Positions 16,916-26,206 of a DNA stretch of 64,000 nucleotides are shown piece by piece; position 1 is the first letter of the stretch; each line of letters begins with the position of its first letter. The position numbers were made by a program, and so were the translations under genes. Origin of the DNA: Geomesophilobacter sediminis (GTDB lineage: Bacteria > Desulfobacterota > Desulfuromonadia > Geobacterales > Geobacteraceae); assembly GCF_016458275.1 (NCBI RefSeq), contig NZ_JAEMHM010000006.1, positions 62,001 through 126,000 of the forward strand, given 5' to 3'. The notes under the pieces are model-generated. The model did not search any database. It was not told the origin of the DNA and saw only the letters and a program-made list of their open reading frames with translations.

Positions 16916-17620
16916 TCAGGCGGAATCTCCCGGCGGGAGGCCCAGCCTGCCGAGTACCCCGGCGACGATCCGGTCACAACGTGCGCCGTCGAAGGGAAAC
17001 AGCTCGCCCGCCGTCGCGTCGACCAGGCTGGCGAGCTGTTCCTGGAGGATCTTTCTCGCCCGATGGTACCGGGTCTTCACCGTCGCGGCCTCGACGTCGA
17101 GGCATTCCGCTGTCTCGTTGACCGAGAGCCCTTCGACGGCAAAGAGCATGAAGACCATCCGGTAAGCATCGGGGAGGGCATCGATTGCCGTTTCCAGCAG
17201 CCGGCGTACTTCTCCCCGGGCGGCGTTTTGTTCCGGTGTCGGAAAATTCGCGATGACATCAGCCATGAAGTTCGCCTCCTCTTGTGCCTCCGGATCGTCG
17301 AACGATATCCCTTCGGTCCCGGCACCGGAACTCCGCAGGCGACCCAGGGCGACGTTCGAGGCGATCTTTGCCAGCCAGGCCGAAAGCGGCCCCTTTCCCT
17401 CGAACCGGGCGAGGTTTCGGTAGGCATGGAGGTAGGCGTCCTGGACGGTGTCCTCGGCGTCGGCGTCGTTTTTGAGAAAGCCGCGGGCAATGCGGTACAG
17501 GCGCCGGTTGTAGCGCCGCATGATGAGCTCGAAGCTCATCCCGTCCCCGTTCAGCACCCGCTGGACGATATCCATGTCCGACGCTGCACCGGAGGCAGCG
17601 ATTGTCTCTGTCATAGCCAT
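16916..17620 (-). CDS. ECF-family RNA polymerase sigma factor
   Basis: The 234-residue protein has sigma region 2 (FELIMRRYNRRLYRIARGFL, DAEDTVQDAYLHAYRN with the -10-recognising helix) and region 4 (LPDAYRMVFMLFAVEGLSVNETAECL, then VKTRYHRARKILQEQL). Between them is an acidic linker, and a roughly 40-residue C-terminal extension follows that may carry regulation. No anti-sigma factor gene is adjacent. The next gene downstream encodes an exported helical protein instead. The ATG at 17620 follows GGAGG at ideal spacing; a TTG six bases upstream is less likely. A GGAACC-N18-TCTAA site upstream resembles ECF promoters and suggests autoregulation. Confidence 0.9.
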   Translation of the reverse strand: MAMTETIAASGAASDMDIVQRVLNGDGMSFELIMRRYNRRLYRIARGFLKNDADAEDTVQDAYLHAYRNLARFEGKGPLSAWLAKIASNVALGRLRSSGAGTEGISFDDPEAQEEANFMADVIANFPTPEQNAARGEVRRLLETAIDALPDAYRMVFMLFAVEGLSVNETAECLDVEAATVKTRYHRARKILQEQLASLVDATAGELFPFDGARCDRIVAGVLGRLGLPPGDSA

Positions 17621-17653
17621 GTCCAACCTCCGTTTACTATCCCATTCATTACC

Positions 17654-17682
17654 TTAGATGCAGGAACAGCCCAAAAGGTTCC
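17654..17682 (-). promoter_or_regulatory. ECF-type promoter upstream of the sigma factor gene
   Basis: On the minus strand GGAACC (17682-17677) is followed after 18 bases by TCTAA (17658-17654), close to the RpoE-type -35 GGAACTT and -10 TCnAA. It lies about 35-60 bases upstream of the ECF sigma factor start, as expected for autoregulation. No second copy was found upstream of the exported protein gene. Confidence 0.4.
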
Positions 17683-17709
17683 CAGCTTTTTCATTTTCAT
17701 TATAAGCAA

Positions 17710-17739
17710 AAAGGGCCGCGTCTCACGACACGGCCCTTT
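17710..17739. terminator. Hairpin terminator between the ECF sigma gene and glmS
   Basis: AAAGGGCCG pairs with CGGCCCTTT around a 12-base loop (partly self-pairing). It lies upstream of the ECF gene and downstream of the glmS 3' end, so it probably ends glmS-direction transcription on the minus strand. Confidence 0.6.
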
Positions 17740-17809
17740 AACTAGGCTGGGTTCCGGTAGTTATGGCTATTGGTTCAACTTGGCGCTTGCCAGCGGCTCC
17801 GCATAAACC

Positions 17810-17843
17810 AAAGGCGCCTCAACGGGTTTGTTGAGGCGCCTTT
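17810..17843. terminator. Strong bidirectional hairpin terminator after glmS
   Basis: Arms AAAGGCGCCTCAA and TTGAGGCGCCTTT are perfectly complementary over 13 bases with an 8-base loop. Flanking A and T runs give a U-tract in either direction. It lies 63 bases beyond the glmS stop and is the main glmS terminator. Confidence 0.85.
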
Positions 17844-17905
17844 TATGGTTCGGTTTCGCCACGAGGCCGACATCCTGCCGACCCGGGACAGCCCTTGTTA
17901 AGCCA

Positions 17906-19738
17906 TTACTCCACCGTCACGCTCTTGGCGAGGTTTCTCGGCTGGTCGACGTCGGTACCCTTGAGGACCGCCACGTGGTAGGCCAGAAGCTGCATCGGGA
18001 TGGAGAGGATGATCGGGTTGACGTCATCGTCGTCTTCGCAGGCTACCTCGAGGGCAACCTCGACCTTCTTCTTCACTTCTTCGTCGCCGGCGGAGCAGAC
18101 TGCGATCACCCGCCCGCCGCGGGCGATGACTTCTTCCATGTTGGAGAAGACCTTCTCGTAGTTGTCCCCCTCCGGTACCAGGACCACCACCGGCATGTTC
18201 TCGTCGATGAGCGCGATCGGCCCGTGCTTCATCTCGCCGGCGGGATACCCTTCGGCGTGGATGTAGGAGATCTCCTTGAGCTTGAGGGCCCCTTCCAGCG
18301 CGATCGGGTAGTTCATGCCGCGCCCCAGGTAGAGGAAGTCGCGGGCGTGGAGGTAGTTGCGGGCCACCTTCTCCACCTGCTCGTTGAGCTTGAGGGTCTC
18401 TTCCATGAGGGCCGGGACCCGGACCAGGGCCGCGATCATCTTGCGCCCGCGCTCCACGTCCATGATCTGCCGCGCCCGGCCGAGCCGGATGGTGAAGAGA
18501 TACAGAGCGACGAGCTGGGTCACGAACGCCTTGGTCGAGGCGACGCCGATCTCGGGGCCGGCATGGGTGTAGACGACGCCGTCGGCTTCGCGGGCGATCG
18601 AGGAGTCGACTACGTTGCAGATGGCGATGCAGGTGGCGCCGCGGCGGCGCGACTCGCGCATCGCGGCGAGGGTGTCGGCGGTCTCCCCGGACTGGGAGAT
18701 CAGCATGACCAGGGTCTTGTTGTTGATGACCGGGTTGCGGTAACGGAATTCGGAGGCGATGTCGACATCGACCGGGACCCGGCAATGCTCCTCGATGAGG
18801 AACTTGCCCACCAGGGCCGCGTGCCAGGAGGTCCCACAGGCGATGATGCAGATCCGCTCGACGCCGTTTAGCTGCTCGTCGTTGAGCGACAGGTCCTCGA
18901 GGTAGACGTCACCCGCCTCCTCGCGCAACCGGCCGGCGATGGTGTCACGCACGGCGCGGGGCTGCTCGAAGATCTCCTTGAGCATGAAGTGCTTGTAGCC
19001 CCCTTTCTCGGCCATGTGGGCGGACCAGTCGATGTGGCGCGGCGTCTTCTCGATTCCCTGGCCGTCGATGGTGCTGAAGCTTGCGTTACCACCTTTGAAG
19101 ACCACCATCTCGCCGTCTTCCATGAAGATCATGGAACGGGTGTGGGAGAGGATGGCGGGGATGTCGGAGGCGACGAAGAATTCGCCCTCCCCCATCCCGA
19201 TGACCATCGGGGAGCCGAGCTTCGCAGCGATCATCACCCCGGGCTCCGCTTCGCAGAGGATGCAGACCGCATAGGCACCCTTCAGAAGGGCCAGCGCCTC
19301 CCGGACCGCCGCCTCGAAGCCCAGGCCGGTCTTGCGCCGCTGCTCGATCAGGTGCGAGATGACTTCGGTGTCGGTGTCGCTCCTGAATACGTGCCCGAGG
19401 CTCTTCAGCTCTTCGCGCAGCTGCAGGTAGTTCTCGATGATCCCGTTGTGGACTACGATGACGCTCCCGGCCTGGTGCGGGTGGGCATTGATCTCGGAGG
19501 GGCGGCCGTGCGTGGCCCAGCGGGTGTGGCCGATTCCGACCGATCCGGCGATGGGCTCGGTCTGGAGCAGGCGCTCCAGGTTGACCAGCTTCCCTTCGCT
19601 GCGGCGGATGCTGGCATTCCCCTCACTCAGGGTGCAGATGCCGGCGGAATCGTATCCGCGATACTCAAGCCTTCTCAGCCCTTCGATGATGATGGGGGTC
19701 GCGTCCTGCTCCCCGATATACCCGACGATTCCGCACAT
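17906..19738 (-). CDS. glmS: Glutamine--fructose-6-phosphate aminotransferase (isomerizing)
   Basis: GlmS makes glucosamine-6-phosphate from fructose-6-phosphate and glutamine, the first step to UDP-GlcNAc. The N-terminal nucleophile Cys2 is in MCGIVGYIG. The glutaminase domain shows [19 protein letters not shown] and [12 protein letters not shown]. Two SIS isomerase domains follow ([50 protein letters not shown]; ending [13 protein letters not shown]). At 610 residues the length is normal. It follows glmU on the same strand with a 168-base gap that carries a dispersed palindrome. Together they supply UDP-GlcNAc for peptidoglycan and lipopolysaccharide. No glmS ribozyme is apparent in the leader. 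Confidence 0.97.
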   Translation of the reverse strand: MCGIVGYIGEQDATPIIIEGLRRLEYRGYDSAGICTLSEGNASIRRSEGKLVNLERLLQTEPIAGSVGIGHTRWATHGRPSEINAHPHQAGSVIVVHNGIIENYLQLREELKSLGHVFRSDTDTEVISHLIEQRRKTGLGFEAAVREALALLKGAYAVCILCEAEPGVMIAAKLGSPMVIGMGEGEFFVASDIPAILSHTRSMIFMEDGEMVVFKGGNASFSTIDGQGIEKTPRHIDWSAHMAEKGGYKHFMLKEIFEQPRAVRDTIAGRLREEAGDVYLEDLSLNDEQLNGVERICIIACGTSWHAALVGKFLIEEHCRVPVDVDIASEFRYRNPVINNKTLVMLISQSGETADTLAAMRESRRRGATCIAICNVVDSSIAREADGVVYTHAGPEIGVASTKAFVTQLVALYLFTIRLGRARQIMDVERGRKMIAALVRVPALMEETLKLNEQVEKVARNYLHARDFLYLGRGMNYPIALEGALKLKEISYIHAEGYPAGEMKHGPIALIDENMPVVVLVPEGDNYEKVFSNMEEVIARGGRVIAVCSAGDEEVKKKVEVALEVACEDDDDVNPIILSIPMQLLAYHVAVLKGTDVDQPRNLAKSVTVE

Positions 19739-19855
19739 ATGATGAGCTCCGTAGTGGTGGCGTTGAAATCAATAACGGTTGAGTTTAATACATTTGGCGG
19801 GATTAGAGGAGAAAAGAATTTTCGGTATTCATCCGCAAAAGAAGGGGCTTTGATT

Positions 19856-19876
19856 CCCCCCTTTGACAAGGGGGGA
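19856..19876. repeat. C-run/G-run palindrome upstream of glmS
   Basis: CCCCCCTTTGACAAGGGGGG is a hairpin in the glmU-glmS gap. The dispersed CCCCTTT...AAGGGG family recurs in other gaps of this window (for example 54460-54480 and, in degenerate form, near 41000). It may attenuate read-through from glmU, which is a guess. Confidence 0.5.
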
Positions 19877-19906
19877 GTTCAAAGCACTGCCTTGAGCAGG
19901 AACCGG

Positions 19907-21283
19907 TCAGGACTTCTTCTTCAGCTTCCACCCTTCCTTGTTCACCTGGGGCGCTCGGGCGATGGCCAGGGAGTCGGGGGGGACGTCGGTGGTGACCGTG
20001 GTCCCCGCGGCGATCAGTGAGTTTCTCCCGACCTTCACCGGGGCGACGAGCTGCACGTCGCTGCCGACAAAGACGTCGTCCTCGATCACGGTGCGATGCT
20101 TGTTCACGCCGTCGTAGTTACAGGTGATGGTGCCGCAGCCGATGTTGACGTTGCTCCCGATAGTGGCATCGCCGAGATAGGTGAGGTGCGAGGCCTTGGA
20201 GCCTTCCCCCATCACGATCTTCTTGGTTTCCACGAAGTTGCCGATCTTCACCTCGCGCATCAGCTCGGTTCCCGGTCTGAGGTGCGCCATCGGTCCGATC
20301 GCCGCCGCTTCGTGGACCACCGACTCCTCCAGGACGCTCCCCGCTTTCACCTGCACGTCGTCGGCAATGCGGCAGTCCCGGATCACGGTTCCCTGGCCGA
20401 TCTTGCAGCGCTCGCCGATGACGGTCGTCCCGGTGATGGTCGTCCCCGGCTCGATGACGGTGTCGCGGCCGATCCGCACCCCGCGGTCGATGTAGGTCGC
20501 CTGCGGGTCGATCATGGTGACGCCGGAGAGCATGAGTTCCCGGTTGATGCGGCAGCGCAGCACGCGGGCCGATTCGGCAAGCTGTACCCGGTCGTTCACC
20601 CCGCTGATCTCGACGGCGTCGGCGACCTGGTGGCTCCGGCAGGTGCAACCCTTCTGGGCGGCGTACGTGATGATGTCGGTCAGGTAGTACTCCTTCTGGG
20701 CGTTGTCGTTGTTAAGATGGGGGATGGCCTCGGCCAGGAAGGGGGCGTCCACGCAGTAGACCCCGGCGTTCACCTCGCGGATGGTCCGTTGCTGCGGGGT
20801 GGCGTCCTTCTCCTCGACGATGGCCCGCACGTTGCCGTCGGCCCCGGTGACGATCCGGCCGTAGCCGAACGGCTCGGGAAGGGTGGCGGTGAGGACGGTG
20901 ATGCAGGCGCCGCTGTTCTGGTGGTCGTGCAGCATCCCCTTGAGGGTCTGCGCGGTCAAAAGCGGCGTGTCGCCGCAGAGAATGAGAACGGTCTGGCAGG
21001 AAGGATCGAGAGCGGGGAGGGCACAGCGGACGGCGTGCCCGGTCCCGAGCTGCTCGCCCTGGAGCGCATAGGCGATCCCTTCACGATCGGCGAAATAGCC
21101 GCGCACCTTTTCCTCCTGGTGGCCGACCACCAGTACGCAGTTGCCGACGCCGGCCTCGAAAGCCGCCGCTACCGGCCAGGCGATCATGGGCGAGCCGACC
21201 AGCGGATGCATCACCTTCACCAGCCCCGATTTCATCCTCGTCCCCATCCCGGCCGCCAGGACGATCGCTCCGATTTCCGCCAT
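19907..21283 (-). CDS. glmU: Bifunctional GlcNAc-1-P uridyltransferase / GlcN-1-P acetyltransferase
   Basis: GlmU acetylates glucosamine-1-phosphate and then uridylates it to UDP-GlcNAc. The N-terminal Rossmann domain has LAAGMGTRMKS with the nucleotide-binding Arg and Lys, and LQGEQLGTGHAV. The C-terminal half is a left-handed beta-helix of hexapeptide repeats (for example NIGCGTITCNYDGVNKHRT) with the acetyl-CoA and catalytic His region. At 458 residues it is full length. GGAG precedes the ATG at 21283. It is transcribed toward glmS. Confidence 0.97.
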   Translation of the reverse strand: MAEIGAIVLAAGMGTRMKSGLVKVMHPLVGSPMIAWPVAAAFEAGVGNCVLVVGHQEEKVRGYFADREGIAYALQGEQLGTGHAVRCALPALDPSCQTVLILCGDTPLLTAQTLKGMLHDHQNSGACITVLTATLPEPFGYGRIVTGADGNVRAIVEEKDATPQQRTIREVNAGVYCVDAPFLAEAIPHLNNDNAQKEYYLTDIITYAAQKGCTCRSHQVADAVEISGVNDRVQLAESARVLRCRINRELMLSGVTMIDPQATYIDRGVRIGRDTVIEPGTTITGTTVIGERCKIGQGTVIRDCRIADDVQVKAGSVLEESVVHEAAAIGPMAHLRPGTELMREVKIGNFVETKKIVMGEGSKASHLTYLGDATIGSNVNIGCGTITCNYDGVNKHRTVIEDDVFVGSDVQLVAPVKVGRNSLIAAGTTVTTDVPPDSLAIARAPQVNKEGWKLKKKS

Positions 21284-21455
21284 GTTCCACGCTCCTTAGG
21301 TGCCCAAATCTTACAAAGTGCTTATGTCTAGCAAATTATGGGAAGGGGGTCAAGGTGTTTCACGTTACAATCTGGTAGCTTATCCCGTATCGTTTCCCAT
21401 TTATCATTTACAGGTGCAGACGTAACCGCTATAGTCAGTTGCCAAAGGAGAAAGC

Positions 21456-21998
21456 ATGGCGCTGCCCGAAGACCTGATACGTCTGGAACAAAACCTGCGC
21501 GAGCTGATCATCAAGTACGAGCAGTACTTCATCGGAATCGAGAAGCGTGAGCCGATGCAGCTGCTGGACGAGGTGGAGCGGCAGGTCCGGCAGTACCAGA
21601 ACGTCACCATCTCCAACACCATGCTCAAGTTCAAATACCAATCCCTCGCCGCGAGCCTCAGCACCCAGAAACAGAAATGGACCCGGATTACCCGGCTCAT
21701 CGAGGAGGGTAAATACTCGCGCGACCGGTTCCGGATGGAGCGCCGCCAGGATGAACCGCGCCGCCCGGCCTCCCCGCAGGAAGCCGCCGAGAACCAGTTG
21801 GAGCGGATCTACCAGCAGTACCTGGAGGCGCGCCGCTCCTGCAACCTCCCGGTGAAAAACGTCTCCCGCGAGAAGATCGCCGCCGCCATCGCCCAGCAGC
21901 GTCCCGCCATCGCCGACCGGTACCGTTGCCGGAACATCGACTATTCCGTCGTCATCGAGGACGGCAAACCCCGCATCAAGGCCCATCCCAAGCAATGA
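21456..21998 (+). CDS. MXAN_5187 C-terminal-domain-like protein
   Basis: The 180-residue cytoplasmic protein has a heptad-rich start (LPEDLIRLEQNLRELIIKYE, then QLLDEVERQVRQYQN) that looks coiled-coil. A basic middle (RMERRQDEPRRPASPQ) and a compact C-terminal part (ARRSCNLPVKNVSREKIAAAI to YSVVIEDGKPRIKAHPKQ) follow. This C-terminal part resembles the family named after Myxococcus MXAN_5187, whose function is unknown. AAAGGAG precedes the ATG. Its stop overlaps the start of the radical SAM gene as ATGA, so the two are translationally coupled. An accessory role for that enzyme is inference. Confidence 0.65.
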   Translation: MALPEDLIRLEQNLRELIIKYEQYFIGIEKREPMQLLDEVERQVRQYQNVTISNTMLKFKYQSLAASLSTQKQKWTRITRLIEEGKYSRDRFRMERRQDEPRRPASPQEAAENQLERIYQQYLEARRSCNLPVKNVSREKIAAAIAQQRPAIADRYRCRNIDYSVVIEDGKPRIKAHPKQ

Positions 21999-23887
21999 TC
22001 AAGCTTTTGCTCGTCGCCGTTCATCCCTACCGCTCGCCGCAGTCGGTTCCGCTCGCCCCTGCCTTCCTGAAGGGGGCCATTGCCGCCGCTCCAGAGCTGC
22101 GCCGCGCCGTAGCGACGGAGATCCACGAGTTCGTGATCGGGGACCCGCTCGCCGAGGCGGCCGAGACGCTTCTCACCGGCGATCCCGACGTGGTTGCCTT
22201 TTCCATGTATGTGTGGAACCGCGAGGCGATCGTCACCCTGGCGGGGATGCTGCGGGAGCGCCGGCCGGAACTGCTGCTCGTTGCCGGGGGGCCGGAGCCG
22301 ACCGCCAATCCGCTCCCGCTCATCGACTGCGGCTGTTTCGATGCTCTGATCCGTGGCGAGGGGGAGGTGAGCTTCGTGGCGTTGCTCGCCGCGCTGCGCG
22401 ATAGGCGCCCGCTGACGGGGATCGCCGGGGTCGTGCCGTGCGCGGCGGCAAGCGCCGTCGCCGCCGGGGGCGCAGCTTGCGAAACCTATTCGCCCTCCCC
22501 GTCCCCGGAGGCAATCCCCTCTCCGTACCTCGATGGGACCCTCAACCCGGTGGAAGGCGACGGGGCGCTCTGGCAGATATCCCGCGGCTGCGATTTTTCC
22601 TGCTCCTTTTGTTTCGACCATCGCGGCGAAAAGGTGCGCCGCTTCCCGATGGAGCGGCTGGAAAAGGAACTGCGCCTTTTTGCGGCGGCCGGCGTCTCCC
22701 AGGTGTTCGTGCTCGATTCCACCTTCAACAAGGTCCCGGCCCGCGCCAAGGAGATCCTGCGGCTGATCGCCCGGGTCGCCCCCGAGATCCATTTCCATTT
22801 CGAGGTGCGCTGCGAGTTCCTCGATCCCGAGATGGCCGAACTCTTCGCCTCGATCACCTGTTCGCTCCAGATCGGGCTGCAAAGCTCGGATCCCGAAGTG
22901 CTGGCCGGGGTGGGGCGCCCGTTCGACGCGGAGCGGTTTGCCTCCCGCATCGATCTTTTGAATCAGACCGGGGCCATCTTCGGGTTCGACCTCATTTACG
23001 GCCTGCCCGGCGATACCCTGCCGCGCTTCCGGAACTCCCTCGACTTCGCCCTGTCGCTCTACCCGAACCACCTGGACATCTTTCCGCTGGCGGTCCTTCC
23101 CGGAACCCGGCTCGCCGGACAGGCGCAAGCCCTGGGGGTGCACCACCTGGACGCGCCTCCCTACACCGTGGTCGCCACCCCGGAGTTCTCCGCCGACGAA
23201 CTGAGCCGCGCCGCCGCGCTTGCCCTGGCCTGCGACGTCTTTTACAGCCGGGGGAAAGCGGTTGCCTGGTTCAACTCGGTGGCGCGCGCCCTGAAAATGC
23301 CCCCGTCGGCATTTCTCGCGGCCTTTGCCGACTGGCTCGGAGAGCGGTCGGGGGCGGCGGAAGAGGGGATCGGGGACCACGAGATCCTGCCGATGCAGTG
23401 CGGCTTTCTGGAGGAGATCTTCCGCGCCCGCAGGAAGGAAAAGCTCCTGCCGCTCGCGCTCGATCTTGCCAACTACCACCACCTTTTCGCCCGGGCCCTC
23501 CTCGATCCGCCGACCGTGCCGCTCACCCGGCGGCAAGCCAAGGGAATCGACGTGCTGCAGGTGCCCTTGCGGCGCTCGCCGAGCGCTGCTCCCGCCTCTT
23601 TTCAGTACGACATTCTGGAAATCCTGGAGTCGGGGGAATGCGAGCTTGCCGCCTTCGCCGCGGAGTTCTCCCGCTCCGGTTCGTACGCGGTCATCTATCC
23701 CTGCCGGGGCGAGGTCCGCACCGAGGCGCTTTCCCGCCCCCTGTTCGAGCTTCTCTGGTCGCTGAACGGCACTACCCAGGTCAAGCCTCTTCTCGGGCGC
23801 TTCGCGATTTCGCAGACGGAAGCTCGCGACTTCCTTGACTTTATGCTGACCGAAGGGGTCGTCGTCCCCTCCCGCCCATCGCCCTAA
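21995..23887 (+). CDS. B12-binding-domain radical SAM protein
   Basis: The 630-residue protein has an N-terminal cobalamin-binding-like Rossmann domain (LLVAVHPYRSPQSVPLAPAF to GGPEPTANP), where the classic DxHxxG His motif is not evident. A radical SAM domain follows with the cluster motif CDFSCSFC (about 198-205) inside QISRGCDFSCSFCFDHRG. Later stretches SLQIGLQSSDPEVL and GFDLIYGLPGDT are typical of the BchE/elongator-type class. The C-terminal 200 residues (SRGKAVAWFNSVARAL onward) are a DUF4080-like extension. The substrate is not known. It starts inside the stop of the preceding MXAN_5187-type gene. An oxygen-sensitive [4Fe-4S] enzyme fits an anaerobe. Confidence 0.8.
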   Translation: MIKLLLVAVHPYRSPQSVPLAPAFLKGAIAAAPELRRAVATEIHEFVIGDPLAEAAETLLTGDPDVVAFSMYVWNREAIVTLAGMLRERRPELLLVAGGPEPTANPLPLIDCGCFDALIRGEGEVSFVALLAALRDRRPLTGIAGVVPCAAASAVAAGGAACETYSPSPSPEAIPSPYLDGTLNPVEGDGALWQISRGCDFSCSFCFDHRGEKVRRFPMERLEKELRLFAAAGVSQVFVLDSTFNKVPARAKEILRLIARVAPEIHFHFEVRCEFLDPEMAELFASITCSLQIGLQSSDPEVLAGVGRPFDAERFASRIDLLNQTGAIFGFDLIYGLPGDTLPRFRNSLDFALSLYPNHLDIFPLAVLPGTRLAGQAQALGVHHLDAPPYTVVATPEFSADELSRAAALALACDVFYSRGKAVAWFNSVARALKMPPSAFLAAFADWLGERSGAAEEGIGDHEILPMQCGFLEEIFRARRKEKLLPLALDLANYHHLFARALLDPPTVPLTRRQAKGIDVLQVPLRRSPSAAPASFQYDILEILESGECELAAFAAEFSRSGSYAVIYPCRGEVRTEALSRPLFELLWSLNGTTQVKPLLGRFAISQTEARDFLDFMLTEGVVVPSRPSP

Positions 23888-24191
23888 AACCTTGCCCTGT
23901 CGCACCCTTCGCCGTACCTTCCCCTGTTTGAGCCCCTTTTTTCCCCGCCGTTCCGGGTCTCCCCGCCTGCTGTGACAAAACCGCTATCTGACGATTTCGT
24001 TACCTAATCGATACCGCCGCGCTGCCCGCCTTATTAATTAATAAATTGAAATTCGCACTCCGTTTTTATTAATGAGTGCTTTTTCTATTGATTTTAATGT
24101 CCTGTCATACTAGAGTGTGCGCGCTCATCGGCACGTTTTCGGGATATCTGCCCGTTTGTAAAACAATGTTTTTTCATTACAGGAGTTCGTC
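23888..24191. other. AT-rich leader region of the bc cytochrome gene
   Basis: This 304-base gap is locally AT-rich (TTATTAATTAATAAATTG near 24031). It contains an inverted repeat GCACTC-N13-GAGTGC (24055-24079) followed by TTTTTC, which could be a weak terminator of the radical SAM gene or an operator for the cytochrome gene. No clean -35/-10 pair is evident. Confidence 0.45.
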
Positions 24192-26045
24192 ATGCCACGT
24201 GTCACGCTGCGCCTCTTCCCCCTCCTCCTATTTCTCCTCCTCGTGTCAGCTCCTTCCGCGTTTGCCGCACAGGGGCTGGCCATTGACCCGGCCACCTGTC
24301 TCGGGTGCCACGGCGACAAGATCTCCATCCCGTTGATGGCAGAGTCCGTCCACGGGAGAAACGGCTGTACCAGCTGTCACGTGGAAATCGTCGATCTCAC
24401 CCGCCACATGAAGGGCGAGGTGAAAGTTGGGAAGGTACAGTGCGTGCGCTGCCACAAGAAAGAGGCGGCGGAGCATGCCAACAGCGTGCATCTGGCGAAG
24501 GGTGTCACCTGCGTCGGCTGCCACAGCGACATCCACCGCATCACCCACTGGAACAAGGACAAGCGCCGGGTCCTCGCGATCTGCGTGAAGTGCCACAAGG
24601 ACGAGCGCGGTTTCCGCGAGTCGGTCCACGGCAAGGCGGTCCTCGCCGGGAACCAGGATTCGGCGGCCTGTAACGACTGCCACAACCTCCATGAAATCAA
24701 GCAGGTCGGCGACGCTACCTCGCACGTCAACCGTGAATTCCACACCAAGGTCTGCCTCAAGTGCCACGCCAACAAGGAGCTGGTTAAGCGCAACCACCTC
24801 CCCGAGACCTCGGTGGAAAGCTACATGTCGAGCTACCACGGCAAGAACTACCGTCTCGGCTATCCGGAGAAGGTCGCCGGCTGCGCCGACTGCCACACCG
24901 CCCACAGCATCCTCCCCCCGAACGACCCGCGTTCCTCGGTCAACGAGGCGAACCTGGTGGCGACCTGCGGCAAATGCCACAAGCACGACTCGAAGCTCTT
25001 CACCAAGTTCTACGCTCACGGCGAGCACAACGACCGCGAGCACTACCCGATCCTCTACTACACCTTCATGGCGATGACCGGTCTTCTGGTATCCACCTTC
25101 GCCGTGTTCTGGCTGCACACCCTGCTCTGGATGGTCCGCGGCTTCGTCGAGAACCGTGAGAAGGCCGCCGCACTTGCCGAAGGGCACCAGCTGCACCAGG
25201 TAGAGGAAGGGCACAAGCAGTACCGCCGCTTCCAGCCGCGCCACGTCTTCCTGCACCTGTGCGTGATCGTGAGCTTCCTCGGTCTGTCCCTGACCGGTCT
25301 CCCGCTCAAGTTCAGCGACCAGGGGTGGGCGAAGGTCCTGATGGGGATCATCGGCGGCGCACCCAACGCGGCCTTCATCCACCGCATCTGCGCGGGGATC
25401 ACCTTCTTCTACTTCGGTTCGGCGATCTTGCTGAGCATCCACTTCCTCTTCATCCGCAAGGACCTCAAGGGGAACTTCTTCCAGAAGCTGTTCGGGCCGG
25501 AATCGCTCTGCCCGAACCTGCGTGACATCAACGACGTCGCCGCCATGGTCCGCTGGTTCTTCTTCAAGGGACCGAAGCCGACCTTCGAGAGATGGACCTA
25601 CTGGGAGAAATTCGACTTCCTCGCCGTCTTCTGGGGTATGTTCGCCATCGGCGGCTCCGGTCTCATGCTCGCCCTCCCCGAACTCTTCGGCTCCTTCCTG
25701 CCGGGATGGGCGTTTAACGTAGCGACCATCATCCACTCGGACGAAGCGCTGCTGGCGACCGGCTTCATCTTCTCGGTCCACTTCTTCAACACCCACGGAC
25801 GGCCCGAGAAGTTCCCGATGGACTTCGTCATCTTCAACGGACAGATGTCCAAGCACGAGTTCGTCGAAGAGCGTGGCGATCAGTGGGCCCGGTACGAGCA
25901 GGAAGGGATCACGGAGAAGTTCGCTGCCAAGCGTTCCTCCGGCATCGTGTACGACTTCCTGCTGAAGACCTTCGGCTTCACCGCGGTCTTCATCGGCTGC
26001 GCCCTGATGGCGCTCATGATCTACGCCTTCATCAATCCGGGCTAG
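24192..26045 (+). CDS. Nine-haem c-type / membrane b-type cytochrome (CbcL-like inner-membrane quinol oxidase)
   Basis: The 617-residue protein has a signal peptide (1-26). A periplasmic domain follows with nine CxxCH haem c motifs in order: CLGCH, CTSCH, CVRCH, CVGCH, CVKCH, CNDCH, CLKCH, CADCH, CGKCH. About six membrane segments come next (from YYTFMAMTGLLVSTFAVFWL to CALMALMIYAFI), with His residues such as HVFLHL, RICAG and SVHFFNTH placed like the ligands of a diheme HydC/FdnI-type cytochrome b. This is the architecture published for CbcL of Geobacter sulfurreducens, which passes electrons from menaquinol to periplasmic cytochromes during reduction of low-potential acceptors. GGAG precedes the ATG. 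It is monocistronic with a strong terminator. Other bc-type cytochromes exist in the group, so orthology to CbcL is likely but not proven. Confidence 0.85.
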   Translation: MPRVTLRLFPLLLFLLLVSAPSAFAAQGLAIDPATCLGCHGDKISIPLMAESVHGRNGCTSCHVEIVDLTRHMKGEVKVGKVQCVRCHKKEAAEHANSVHLAKGVTCVGCHSDIHRITHWNKDKRRVLAICVKCHKDERGFRESVHGKAVLAGNQDSAACNDCHNLHEIKQVGDATSHVNREFHTKVCLKCHANKELVKRNHLPETSVESYMSSYHGKNYRLGYPEKVAGCADCHTAHSILPPNDPRSSVNEANLVATCGKCHKHDSKLFTKFYAHGEHNDREHYPILYYTFMAMTGLLVSTFAVFWLHTLLWMVRGFVENREKAAALAEGHQLHQVEEGHKQYRRFQPRHVFLHLCVIVSFLGLSLTGLPLKFSDQGWAKVLMGIIGGAPNAAFIHRICAGITFFYFGSAILLSIHFLFIRKDLKGNFFQKLFGPESLCPNLRDINDVAAMVRWFFFKGPKPTFERWTYWEKFDFLAVFWGMFAIGGSGLMLALPELFGSFLPGWAFNVATIIHSDEALLATGFIFSVHFFNTHGRPEKFPMDFVIFNGQMSKHEFVEERGDQWARYEQEGITEKFAAKRSSGIVYDFLLKTFGFTAVFIGCALMALMIYAFINPG

Positions 26046-26069
26046 TAGGTCAGCTAGAACCGGCAACGC

Positions 26070-26102
26070 AAAAGGGGCTCCCGAAAGGGGGCCCCTTTTT
26101 TT
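26070..26102 (+). terminator. Rho-independent terminator of the bc cytochrome gene
   Basis: AAAAGGGGC pairs with GCCCCTTTT over a 12-base spacer, followed by further T residues. It starts 25 bases after the cytochrome stop codon. Confidence 0.9.
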
Positions 26103-26206
26103 GCTGCGCGTCCGTCGGCGCTGGAGTGGGGCGGACTCTGCAGGTGCCAGCCCCCCCTTCGGTACCAGATTAAAAGGTGCCTGTCCCCCTGAACTGCTTG
26201 CAGGAG

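Noticed and set aside
19739-19906. glmS ribozyme or riboswitch in the glmS leader
   Set aside because: The gap is too short and contains only a dispersed palindrome; the ribozyme is known mainly from Firmicutes.
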